From Zeugodacus cucurbitae (taxonomy: Eukaryota > Arthropoda > Insecta > Diptera > Tephritidae): a stretch of 64,000 nucleotides of DNA. The notes under the pieces were generated by a model. That model saw only the letters and a list, made by a program, of their open reading frames with translations, ran no database searches and had not been told where the DNA came from. The DNA lies in assembly GCF_028554725.1 (NCBI RefSeq), contig NC_071672.1, positions 2,130,001 to 2,194,000 on the forward strand, given 5' to 3'. The position numbers and the translations under genes were made by a program. This document shows positions 43,101-57,786 of the stretch, in pieces; position 1 is the first letter of the stretch; each line of letters starts with the position of its first letter.

Positions 43101-46100
43101 TTATTTAGTATTTATATGAAAATTTTTTACTTGTATGAATTCATAAACTAAGTATCTATATGAAAATTATTTAGTATTTATATGAAAATTATTTAGTATT
43201 TATATGAAAATTATTTAATATTTATATGAAAATTTTTAATTTGTATGAATTCATAAACTTTGTATCTATATGAAAATTATTTAGTATTTATATGAAAATT
43301 ATTTACTTGCATGAATTCATAAACTTAGTACCTATATGAAAATTATTTAGTATTTATATGAAAATTTTTAACTTGTATGAATTCTTAAACTTAGTACCTA
43401 TATGAAAATTATTTAGTACCTATATGAAAATTATTTAGTATTTATATGAACATTTTTTACTTGTATGAATTCATAAACTTAGTATCTATATGAAAATTAT
43501 TTAGTATTTACATGAAAATTTTTAACTTGTATGAATTCATAAACTTAGTATCTATATGAAAATTATTTAGTATTTATATGAAAATTTTTAACTTGTATGA
43601 ATTCATAAACTTAGTATCTATATGAAAATTAATTAGTATTTATATGAAAATTAATTACTTGTATGAATTTATACAATTAGTATTTATATGAAAATTAATT
43701 AGTACTTATATGAAAATTATTTACTTGTATGAATTCATAAACTTAGTATCTATATGAAAATTATTTAGCATTTATATGAAAATTGTTTTCTTGTATGAAT
43801 TCATAAACTTAGTATCTATATGAAAATTATTTAGTATATATATGAACATTTTTAACTTGTATGAATTCATAAACTTAGTATCTATATGAAAATTATTTAG
43901 TATTTATATGAACATTTTTTACTTGTATGAATTCATAAACTTAGTATCTATATGAAAATTATTTAGTATTTATATGAAAATTTTTAACTTGTATGAATTC
44001 ATAAACTTAGTATCTATATGAAAATTATTTAGTATTTATATGAAAATTTTTAACTTGTATGAATTCATAAACTTAGTATCTATATGAAAATTATTTAGTA
44101 TTTATATGAAAATTATTTACTTGTATGAATTCATAAACTTTGTACCTATATGAAAATTATTTAGTATCTATATGAAAATTATTTAGTATTTATATGAAAA
44201 TTATTTACTTGCATGAATTCATAAACTTAGTACCTATATGAAAATTATTTAGTATCTATATGAAAATTATTTAGTATTTATATGAAAATTTGTAACTTGT
44301 ATGAATTCATAAACTTAGTATCTATATGAAAATTATTTAGTATTTATATGAAAATTTTTAACTTGTATGAATTCATAAACTTTGTATCTATATGAAAATT
44401 ATTTAGTATTTATATGAAAATTATTTACTTGCATGAATTCATAAACTTAGTACCTATATGAAAATTATTTAGTATTTATATGAAAATTTTTAACTTGTAT
44501 GAATTCTTAAACTTAGTACCTATATGAAAATTATTTAGTACCTATATGAAAATTATTTAGTATTTATATGAACATTTTTTACTTGTATGAATTCATAAAC
44601 TTAGTATCTATATGAAAATTATTTAGTATTTACATGAAAATTTTTAACTTGTATGAATTCATAAACTTAGTATCTATATGAAAATTATTTAGTATTTATA
44701 TGAAAATTTTTAACTTGTATGAATTCATAAACTTAGTATCTATATGAAAATTAATTAGTATTTATATGAAAATTAATTACTTGTATGAATTTATACAATT
44801 AGTATTTATATGAAAATTAATTAGTACTTATATGAAAATTATTTACTTGTATGAATTCATAAACTTAGTATCTATATGAAAATTATTTAGCATTTATATG
44901 AAAATTGTTTTCTTGTATGAATTCATAAACTTAGTATCTATATGAAAATTATTTAGTATCTATATGAAAATTTTTAACTTGTATGAATTCATAAACTTAG
45001 TATCTATATGAAAATTATTTAGTATTTATATGAAAATTTTTAACTTGTATGAATTCATAAACTTAGTATCTATATGAAAATTATTTAGTATTTATATGAA
45101 AATTTTTAACTTGTATGAATTCATAAACTTAGTATCTATATGAAAATTATTTAGTATTTATATGAAAATTTTTACTTGTATGAATTCATAAACTTAGTAC
45201 CTATATGAAAATTATTTAGTATCTATATGAAAATTATTTAGTATTTATATGAAAATTTTTTACTTGTATGAATTCATAAACTTAGTATCTATATGAAAAT
45301 TATTTAGTATTTATATGAAAATTTTTTACTTGTATGAATTCATAAACTTAGTACCTATATGAAAATTATTTAGTATCTATATGAAAATTATTTAGTATTT
45401 ATATGAAAATTATTTACTTGCATGAATTCATAAACTTAGTACCTATATGAAAATTATTTAGTATCTATATGAAAATTATTTAGTATTTATATGAAAATTT
45501 GTAACTTGTATGAATTCATAAACTTAGTATCTATATGAAAATTATTTAGTATTTATATGAAAATTTTTAACTTGTATGAATTCATAAACTTAGTATCTAT
45601 ATGAAAATTATTTAGTATTCATATGAAAATTTTTTACTTGTATGAATTCATAAACTTAGTATCTATATGAAAATTATTTAGTATTTATATGAAAATTTTT
45701 TACTTGTATGAATTCATAAACTTAGTATTTATATGAAAATTTTTAACTTGTATGAATTCTTAAACTTAGTACCTATATGAAAATTATTTAGTATCTATAT
45801 GAAAATTATTTAGTATTTATATGAAAATTATTTAGTATTTATATGAAAATTTTTAACTTGTATGAATTCATATACTTAGTAACTATATGAAAATTATTTA
45901 GTATTTATATGAAAATTTTTTACTTGTATGAATTCATAAACTTAGTATCTATATGAAAATTATTTAGTATTTATATGAAAATTTTTTACTTGTATGAATT
46001 CATAAACTAAGTATCTATATTAAAATTATTTAGTATTTATATGAAAATTATTTAGTATTTATATGAAAATTATTTAATATTTATATGAAAATTTTTAATT

Positions 46101-49100
46101 TGTATGAATTCATAAACTTTGTATCTATATGAAAATTATTTAGTATTTATATGAAAATTATTTACTTGCATGAATTCATAAACTTAGTACCTATATGAAA
46201 ATTATTTAGTATTTATATGAAAATTTTTAACTTGTATGAATTCTTAAACTTAGTACCTATATGAAAATTATTTAGTACCTATATGAAAATTATTTAGTAT
46301 TTATATGAACATTTTTTACTTGTATGAATTCATAAACTTAGTATCTATATGAAAATTATTTAGTATTTACATGAAAATTTTTAACTTGTATGAATTCATA
46401 AACTTAGTATCTATATGAAAATTATTTAGTATTTATATGAAAATTTTTAACTTGTATGAATTCATAAACTTAGTATCTATATGAAAATTAATTAGTATTT
46501 ATATGAAAATTAATTACTTGTATGAATTTATACAATTAGTATTTATATGAAAATTAATTAGTACTTATATGAAAATTATTTACTTGTATGAATTCATAAA
46601 CTTAGTATCTATATGAAAATTATTTAGCATTTATATGAAAATTGTTTTCTTGTATGAATTCATAAACTTAGTATCTATATGAAAATTATTTAGTATATAT
46701 ATGAACATTTTTAACTTGTATGAATTCATAAACTTAGTACCTATATGAAAATTATTTAGTATCTATATGAAAGTTATTTAGTATTTATATGAAAATTTTT
46801 AACTTGTATGAATTCATAAACTTAGTATCTATATGAAAATTTGTAACTTGTATGAATTCATAAACTTAGTATCTATATGAAAATTATTTAGTATTTATAT
46901 GAAAATTTTTAACTTGTATGAATTCATAAACTTAGTTTCTATATGAAAATTATTTAGTATTCATATGAAAATTTTTTACTTGTATGAATTCATAAACTTA
47001 GTATCTATATGAAAATTTTTAACTTGTATGAATTCATAAACTTAGTATCTATATGAAAATTATTTAGTATTTATATGAAAATTTTTAACTTGTATGAATT
47101 CATAAACTTAGTATCTATATGAAAATTAATTAGTATTTATATGAAAATTAATTACTTGTATGAATTTATACAATTAGTATTTATATGAAAATTAATTAGT
47201 ACTTATATGAATTCATAAACTTAGTATCTATATGAAAATTATTTAGCATTTATATGAAAATTGTTTTCTTGTATGAATTCATAAACTTAGTATCTATATG
47301 AAAATTATTTAGTATATATATGAACATTTTTAACTTGTATGAATTCATAAACTTAGTACCTATATGAAAATTATTTAGTATCTATATGAAAGTTATTTAG
47401 TATTAATATGAAAATTTTTAACTTGTATGAATTCATAAACTTAGTATCTATATGAAAATTATTTAGTATTTATATGAAAATTTTTAACTTGTATGAATTC
47501 ATAAACTTAGTATCTATATGAAAATTATTTAGTATTCATATGAAAATTTTTTACTTGTATGAATTCATAAACTTAGTATCTATATGAAAATTTTTAACTT
47601 GTATGAATTCATAAACTTAGTATCTATATGAAAATTATTTAGTATTTATATGAAAATTTTTAACTTGTATGAATTCATAAACTTAGTATCTATATGAAAA
47701 TTATTTAGTATTCATATGAAAATTTTTTACTTGTATGAATTCATAAACTTAGTATCTATATGAAAATTTTTAACTTGTATGAATTCATAAACTTAGTATC
47801 TATATGAAAATTATTTAGTATTTATATGAAAATTTTTAACTTGTATGAATTCATAAACTTAGTATCTATATGAAAATTATTTAGTATTCATATGAAAATT
47901 TTTTACTTGTATGAATTCATAAACTTAGTATCTATATGAAAATTTTTAACTTGTATGAATTCATAAACTTAGTATCTATATGAAAATTATTTAGTATTTA
48001 TATGAAAATTTTTAACTTGTATGAATTCATAAACTTAGTATCTATATGAAAATTATTTAGTATTCATATGAAAATTTTTTACTTGTATGAATTCATAAAC
48101 TTAGTATCTATATGAAAATTATTTAGTATTTATATGAAAATTTTTTACTTGTATGAATTCATAAACTTAGTATTTATATGAAAATTTTTAACTTGTATGA
48201 ATTCTTAAACTTAGTACCTATATGAAAATTATTTAGTATCTATATGAAAATTATTTAGTATTTATATGAAAATTATTTAGTATTTATATGAAAATTTTTA
48301 ACTTGTATGAATTCATAAACTTAGTAACTATATGAAAATTATTTAGTATTTATATGAAAATTTTTTACTTGTATGAATTCATAAACTTAGTATCTATATG
48401 AAAATTATTTTGTATTTATATGAAAATTTTTTACTTGTATGAATTCATAAACTAAGTATCTATATGAAAATTATTTAGTATTTATATGAAAATTATTTAG
48501 TATTTATATGAAAATTTTTTAATATTTATATGAAAATTTTTAATTTGTATGAATTCATAAACTTTGTATCTATATGAAAATTATTTAGTATTTATATGAA
48601 AATTATTTACTTGCATGAATTCATAAACTTAGTACCTATATGAAAATTATTTAGTATTTATATGAAAATTTTTAACTTGTATGAATTCTTAAACTTAGTA
48701 CCTATATGAAAATTATTTAGTACCTATATGAAAATTATTTAGTATTTATATGAACATTTTTTACTTGTATGAATTCATAAACTTAGTATCTATATGAAAA
48801 TTATTTAGTATTTACATGAAAATTTTTAACTTGTATGAATTCATAAACTTAGTATCTATATGAAAATTATTTAGTATTTATATGAAAATTTTTAACTTGT
48901 ATGAATTCATAAACTTAGTATCTATATGAAAATTAATTAGTATTTATATGAAAATTAATTACTTGTATGAATTTATACAATTAGTATTTATATGAAAATT
49001 AATTAGTACTTATATGAAAATTATTTACTTGTATGAATTCATAAACTTAGTATCTATATGAAAATTATTTAGCATTTATATGAAAATTGTTTTCTTGTAT

Positions 49101-52100
49101 GAATTCATAAACTTAGTATCTATATGAAAATTATTTAGTATATATATGAACATTTTTAACTTGTATGAATTCATAAACTTAGTATCTATATGAAAATTAT
49201 TTAGTATTTATATGAACATTTTTTACTTGTATGAATTCATAAACTTAGTATCTATATGAAAATTATTTAGTATTTATATGAAAATTTTTAACTTGTATGA
49301 ATTCATAAACTTAGTATCTATATGAAAATTATTTAGTATTTATATGAAAATTTTTAACTTGTATGAATTCATAAACTTAGTATCTATATGAAAATTATTT
49401 AGTATTTATATGAAAATTATTTACTTGTATGAATTCATAAACTTTGTACCTATATGAAAATTATTTAGTATCTATATGAAAATTATTTAGTATTTATATG
49501 AAAATTTTTAACTTGTATGAATTCATAAACTTAGTATCTATATGAAAATTATTTAGTATTTATATGAAAATTTTTAACTTGTATGAATTCATAAACTTAG
49601 TATCTATATGAAAATTATTTAGTATTTATATGAAAATTTTTACTTGTATGAATTCATAAACTTAGTACCTATATGAAAATTATTTAGTATCTATATGAAA
49701 ATTATTTAGTATTTATATGAAAATTTTTTACTTGTATGAATTCATAAACTTAGTATCTATATGAAAATTATTTAGTATTTATATGAAAATTTTTTACTTG
49801 TATGAATTCATAAACTTAGTACCTATATGAAAATTATTTAGTATCTATATGAAAATTATTTAGTATTTATATGAAAATTATTTACTTGCATGAATTCATA
49901 AACTTAGTACCTATATGAAAATTATTTAGTATCTATATGAAAATTATTTAGTATTTATATGAAAATTTGTAACTTGTATGAATTCATAAACTTAGTATCT
50001 ATATGAAAATTATTTAGTATTTATATGAAAATTTTTAACTTGTATGAATTCATAAACTTAGTATCTATATAAAAATTATTTAGTATTCATATGAAAATTT
50101 TTTACTTGTATGAATTCATAAACTTAGTATCTATATGAAAATTATTTAGTATTTATATGAAAATTTTTTACTTGTATGAATTCATAAACTTAGTATTTAT
50201 ATGAAAATTTTTAACTTGTATGAATTCTTAAACTTAGTACCTATATGAAAATTATTTAGTATCTATATGAAAATTATTTAGTATTTATATGAAAATTATT
50301 TAGTATTTATATGAAAATTTTTAACTTGTATGAATTCATAAACTTAGTAACTATATGAAAATTATTTAGTATTTATATGAAAATTTTTTACTTGTATGAA
50401 TTCATAAACTTAGTATCTATATGAAAATTATTTAGTATTTATATGAAAATTTTTTACTTGTATGAATTCATAAACTAAGTATCTATATGAAAATTATTTA
50501 GTATTTATATGAAAATTATTTAGTATTTATATGAAAATTATTTAATATTTATATGAAAATTTTTAATTTGTATGAATTCATAAACTTTGTATCTATATGA
50601 AAATTATTTAGTATTTATATGAAAATTATTTACTTGCATGAATTCATAAACTTAGTACCTATATGAAAATTATTTAGTATTTATATGAAAATTTTTAACT
50701 TGTATGAATTCTTAAACTTAGTACCTATATGAAAATTATTTAGTACCTATATGAAAATTATTTAGTATTTATATGAACATTTTTTACTTGTATGAATTCA
50801 TAAACTTAGTATCTATATGAAAATTATTTAGTATTTATATGAAAATTTTTAACTTGTATGAATTCATAAACTTAGTATCTATATGAAAATTATTTAGTAT
50901 TTATATGAAAATTTTTAACTTGTATGAATTCATAAACTTAGTATCTATATGAAAATTAATTAGTATTTATATGAAAATTAATTACTTGTATGAATTCATA
51001 AACTTTGTACCTATATGAAAATTATTTAGTATCTATATGAAAATTTTTAACTTGTATGAATTCACAAACTTAGTATCTATATGAAAATTATTTAGTATTT
51101 ATATGAAAATTTTTTACTTGTATGAATTCATAAACTTAGTATCTATATGAAAATTATTTAGTATTTATATGAAAATTTTTTAATTGTATGAATTCATAAA
51201 CTTAGTATCTATATGAAAATTATTTAGTATTTATATGAAAATTATTTACTTGTATGAATTCATAAACTTAGTACCTATATGAAAATTATTTAGTATCTAT
51301 ATGAAAGTTATTTAGTATTTATATGAAAATTTTTAACTTGTATGAATTCATAAACTTAGTATCTATATGAAAATTTTTAACTTGTATGAATTCATAAACT
51401 TAGTATCTATATGAAAATTATTTAGTATTTATATGAAAATTTTTAACTTGTATGAATTCATAAACTTAGTATCTATATGAAAATTATTTAGTATTTATAT
51501 GAAAATTTTTAACTTGTATGAATTCATAAACTTAGTATCTATATGAAAATTTTTTACTTGTATGAATTCATAAACTTAGTATCTATATGAAAATTATTTA
51601 GTATTTATATGAAAATTTTTACTTGTATGAATTCATAAACTTAGTACCTATATGAAAATTATTTAGTATCTATATGAAAATTATTTAGTATTTATATGAA
51701 AATTTTTTACTTGTATGAATTCATAAACTTAGTATCTATATGAAAATTATTTAGTATTTATATGAAAATTTTTTACTTGTATGAATTCATAAACTTAGTA
51801 CGTATATGAAAATTATTTAGTATCTATATGAAAATTATTTAGTATTTATATGAAAATTATTTACTTGTATGAATTCATAAACTTAGTACCTATATGAAAA
51901 TTATTTAGTATCTATATGAAAATTATTTAGTATTTATATGAAAATTTGTAACTTGTATGAATTCATAAACTTAGTATCTATATGAAAATTATTTAGTATT
52001 TATATGAAAATTTTTAACTTGTATGAATTCATAAACTTAGTATCTATATGAAAATTATTTAGTATTTATATGAAAATTTTTAACTTGTATGAATTCATAA

Positions 52101-52179
52101 ACTTAGTACGTATATGAAAATTATTTAGTATCTATATGAAAATTATTTAGTATTTATATGAAAATTTTTTACTTGTATG

Positions 52180-55100
52180 AATTCATAAACTAAGTATCTA
52201 TATGAAAATTATTTAGTATTTATATGAAAATTATTTAGTATTTATATGAAAATTATTTAATATTTATATGAAAATTTTTAATTTGTATGAATTCATAAAC
52301 TTTGTATCTATATGAAAATTATTTAGTATTTATATGAAAATTATTTACTTGCATGAATTCATAAACTTAGTACCTATATGAAAATTATTTAGTATTTATA
52401 TGAAAATTTTTAACTTGTATGAATTCTTAAACTTAGTACCTATATGAAAATTATTTAGTATTTATATGAACATTTTTTACTTGTATGGATTCATAAACTT
52501 AGTATCTATATGAAAATTATTTAGTATTTACATGAAAATTTTTAACTTGTATGAATTCATAAACTTAGTATCTATATGAAAATTATTTAGTATTTTATGA
52601 AAATTTTTAACTTGTATGAATTCATAAACTTAGTATCTATATGAAAATTAATTAGTATTTATATGAAAATTAATTACTTGTATGAATTTATACAATTAGT
52701 ATTTATATGAAAATTAATTAGTACTTATATGAAAATTATTTACTTGTATGAATTCATAAACTTAGTATCTATATGAAAATTATTTAGCATTTATATGAAA
52801 ATTGTTTTCTTGTATGAATTCATAAACTTAGTATCTATATGAAAATTATTTAGTATATATATGAACATTTTTAACTTGTATGAATTCATAAACTTAGTAT
52901 CTATATGAAAATTATTTAGTATTTATATGAACATTTTTTACTTGTATGAATTCATAAACTTAGTATCTATATGAAAATTATTTAGTATTTATATGAAAAT
53001 TTTTAACTTGTATGAATTCATAAACTTAGTATCTATATGAAAATTATTTAGTATCTATATGAAAATTATTTAGTATTTATATGAAAATTTTTTACTTGTA
53101 TGAATTTATACAATTAGTATTTATATGAAAATTAATTAGTACTTATATGAAAATTATTTACTTGTATGAATTCATAAACTTAGTATCTATATGAAAATTA
53201 TTTAGCATTTATATGAAAATTGTTTTCCTGTATGAATTCATAAACTTAGTATCTATATGAAAATTATTTAGTATATATATGAACATTTTTAACTTGTATG
53301 AATTCATAAACTTAGTATCTATATGAAAATTATTTAGTATTTATATGAACATTTTTTACTTGTATGAATTCATAAACTTAGTATCTATATGAAAATTATT
53401 TAGTATATATATGAACATTTTTAACTTGTATGAATTCATAAACTTAGTATCTATATGAAAATTATTTAGTATTTATATGAACATTTTTTACTTGTATGAA
53501 TTCATAAACTTAGTATCTATATGAAAGTTATTTAGTATTTATATGAAAATTTTTAACTTGTATGAATTCATAAACTTAGTATCTATATGAAAATTATTTA
53601 GTATCTATATGAAAATTATTTAGTATTTATATGAAAATTTTTTACTTGTATGAATTCATAAACTTAGTATCTATATGAAAATTATTTAGTATTTATATGA
53701 AAATTTTTTACTTGTATGAATTCATAAACTTAGTACGTATATGAAAATTATTTAGTATCTATATGAAAATTATTTAGTATCTATATGAAAATTATTTAGT
53801 ATTTATATGAAAATTTTTTACTTGTATGAATTCATAAACTTAGTATCTATATGAAAATTATTTAGTATTTATATGAAAATTTTTAACTTGTATGAATTCA
53901 TAAACTTAGTACGTATATGAAAATTATTTAGTATCTATATGAAAATTATTTAGTATTTATATGAAAATTTTTTACTTGTATGAATTCATAAACTAAGTAT
54001 CTATATGAAAATTATTTAGTATTTATATGAAAATTATTTAGTATTTATATGAAAATTATTTAATATTTATATGAAAATTTTTAATTTGTATGAATTCATA
54101 AACTTTGTATCTATATGAAAATTATTTAGTATTTATATGAAAATTATTTACTTGCATGAATTCATAAACTTAGTACCTATATGAAAATTATTTAGTATTT
54201 ATATGAAAATTTTTAACTTGTATGAATTCTTAAACTTAGTACCTATATGAAAATTATTTAGTACCTATATGAAAATTATTTAGTATTTATATGAACATTT
54301 TTTACTTGTATGGATTCATAAACTTAGTATCTATATGAAAATTATTTAGTATTTACATGAAAATTTTTAACTTGTATGAATTCATAAACTTAGTATCTAT
54401 ATGAAAATTATTTAGTATTTTATGAAAATTTTTAACTTGTATGAATTCATAAACTTAGTATCTATATGAAAATTAATTAGTATTTATATGAAAATTAATT
54501 ACTTGTATGAATTTATACAATTAGTATTTATATGAAAATTAATTAGTACTTATATGAAAATTATTTACTTGTATGAATTCATAAACTTAGTATCTATATG
54601 AAAATTATTTAGCATTTATATGAAAATTGTTTTCTTGTATGAATTCATAAACTTAGTATCTATATGAAAATTATTTAGTATATATATGAACATTTTTAAC
54701 TTGTATGAATTCATAAACTTAGTATCTATATGAAAATTATTTAGTATTTATATGAACATTTTTTACTTGTATGAATTCATAAACTTAGTATCTATATGAA
54801 AATTATTTAGTATTTATATGAAAATTTTTAACTTGTATGAATTCATAAACTTAGTATCTATATGAAAATTATTTAGTATCTATATGAAAATTATTTAGTA
54901 TTTATATGAAAATTTTTTACTTGTATGAATTTATACAATTAGTATTTATATGAAAATTAATTAGTACTTATATGAAAATTATTTACTTGTATGAATTCAT
55001 AAACTTAGTATCTATATGAAAATTATTTAGCATTTATATGAAAATTGTTTTCCTGTATGAATTCATAAACTTAGTATCTATATGAAAATTATTTAGTATA

Positions 55101-55340
55101 TATATGAACATTTTTAACTTGTATGAATTCATAAACTTAGTATCTATATGAAAATTATTTAGTATTTATATGAACATTTTTTACTTGTATGAATTCATAA
55201 ACTTAGTATCTATATGAAAATTATTTAGTATATATATGAACATTTTTAACTTGTATGAATTCATAAACTTAGTATCTATATGAAAATTATTTAGTATTTA
55301 TATGAACATTTTTTACTTGTATGAATTCATAAACTTAGTA
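52180..55340 (+). repeat. Higher-order repeat, units of about 1,803-1,825 bp
   Basis: AACTAAGTATC (52188, 53991), TTGTATGGATTC (52484, 54309), GTATTTTATGAAAA (52592, 54417) and AATTTATACAA (52685/54510; 53103/54929) give offsets of 1,803 before and about 1,825 after an extra GTACCTATATG monomer near 54250, i.e. a difference of one 22-mer. Confidence 0.78.
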
Positions 55341-57786
55341 TCTATATGAAAGTTATTTAGTATTTATATGAAAATTTTTAACTTGTATGAATTCATAAAC
55401 TTAGTATCTATATGAAAATTATTTAGTATCTATATGAAAATTATTTAGTATTTATATGAAAATTTTTTACTTGTATGAATTCATAAACTTAGTATCTATA
55501 TGAAAATTATTTAGTATTTATATGAAAATTTTTTACTTGTATGAATTCATAAACTTAGTACGTATATGAAAATTATTTAGTATCTATATGAAAATTATTT
55601 AGTATTTATATGAAAATTATTTACTTGTATGAATTCATAAACTTAGTACCTATATGAAAATTATTTAGTATCTATATGAAAATTATTTAGTATTTATATG
55701 AAAATTTGTAACTTGTATGAATTCATAAACTTAGTATCTATATGAAAATTATTTAGTATTTATATGAAAATTTTTAACTTGTATGAATTCATAAACTTAG
55801 TATCTATATGAAAATTATTTAGTATTTATATGAAAATTTTTTACTTGTATGAATTCATAAACTTAGTATCTATATGAAAATTATTTAGTATTTATATGAA
55901 AATTTTTTACTTGTATGAATTCATAAACTTAGTATTTATATGAAAATTTTTAACTTGTATGAATTCTTAAACTTAGTACCTATATGAAAATTATTTAGTA
56001 TCTATATGAAAATTATTTAGTATTTATATGAAAATTATTTAGTATTTATATGAAAATTTTTAACTTGTATGAATTCATAAACTTAGTAACTATATGAAAA
56101 TTATTTAGTATTTATATGAAAATTTTTTACTTGTATGAATTCATAAACTTAGTATCTATATGAAAATTATTTAGTATTTATATGAAAATTTTTTACTTGT
56201 ATGAATTCATAAACTTAGTATGAAAATTATTTAGTATTTATATGAAAATTATTTAATATTTATATGAAAATTTTTAATTTGTATGAATTCATAAACTTTG
56301 TATCTATATGAAAATTATTTAGTATTTATATGAAAATTATTTACTTGTATGAATTCATAAACTTAGTACCTATATGAAAATTATTTAGTATTTATATGAA
56401 AATTTTTAACTTGTATGAAATCTTAAACTTAGTACCTATATGAAAATTATTTAGGTACCTATATGAAAAATATTTAGTATTTATATGAAAATTATTTAGT
56501 ATTTATATGAAATTTATTTACTTGTATGAACTCATAAACTTAGTATCTATATGAAAATTATTTAGTATTTATATGAACATTTTTTACTTGTATGAATTCA
56601 TAAACTTAGTATCTATATGAAAATTATTTAGTATTTATATGAAAATTTTTAACTTGTATGAATTCATAAACTTAGTATCTATATGAAAATTATTTAGTAT
56701 TTATATGAAAATTTTTAACTTGTATGAATTCATAAACTTAGTATTTATATGAAAATTAATTACTTGTATGAATTCATACAATTAGTATTTATATGAAAAT
56801 TAATTAGTACTTATATGAAAATTATTTACTTGTATGAATTCATAAACTTAGTATCTATAAGAAAATTATTTAGTATATATATGAAAATTTTTAACTTGTA
56901 TGAATTCATAAACTTAGTATCTATATGAAAATTATTTAGTATTTATATGAAAATTTTTTACTTGTATGAATTCATAAACTTAGTATCTATATGAAAATTA
57001 TTTAGTATTTATATGAAAATTTTTAACTTGTATGAATTCATAAACTTAGTATCTATATGAAAATTATTTAGTATTTGTATGAAAATTTTTAACTTGTATG
57101 AATTCATAAACTTAGTATCTATATGAAAATTATTTAGTATTTATATGAAAATTTTTTACTTGTATGAATTCATACAATTAGTATTTATATGAAAATTAAT
57201 TAGTACTTATATGAAAATTATTTACTTGTATGAATTCATAAACTTAGTATCTATATGAAAATTATTTAGCATTTATATGAAAATTGTTTTCTTGTATGAA
57301 TTCATAAACTTAGTATCTATATGAAAATTATTTAGTATATATATGAAAATTTTTAACTTGTATGAATTCATAAACTTAGTATGAAAATTATTTAGTATTT
57401 ATATGAAAATTTTTTACTTGTATGAATTCATAAACTTAGTATCTATATGAAAATTATTTAGTATATATATTAGAAAATTTTTTACTTGTACGAATTCATA
57501 AACTCAGTACCTATATGAAAATTATTTAGTATCTATATGAAAATTATTTAGTATTTCTATGAAAATTTTTTACTTGTATGAATTCATAAACTTAGTACCT
57601 ATATGAAAATTATTTAGTATCTATATGAAAATTATTTAGTATTTATATGCAAATTTTTAACTTGTATGAATTCATAAACTTAGTATCTATGTGAAAATTA
57701 TTTAGTATTTATATGAAAATTATTTACTTGTATGAATTCATACAATTAGTATTTATATGAAAATTAATTAGTACTTATATGCAAAT

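Larger units (their letters stand above)
35900..57786 (+). repeat. 22-bp-register satellite, block 4 (21.9 kb)
   Basis: Same A/B monomers and orientation as blocks 1-3, uninterrupted. Marker variants show several higher-order periods: about 1,230 bp (TTTTAATTGT at 38201 and 39431) and about 1,803-1,825 bp (AACTAAG at 52188 and 53991; AATTTATACAA at 52685 and 54510). Shorter spacings of AATTTATACAA (43666, 44789, 46525, 47163, 48970) point to unequal exchange. The first part (35.9-37.9 kb) resembles 8.2-10.1 kb. The last part (about 55.5-57.8 kb) resembles 21.1-23.4 kb. There is no gene. Confidence 0.96.

Noticed and set aside
541..57786. Telomeric or rDNA identity of the array
   Set aside because: No TTAGG-type repeats and no rRNA sequence; monomers are 22 bp and AT-rich.
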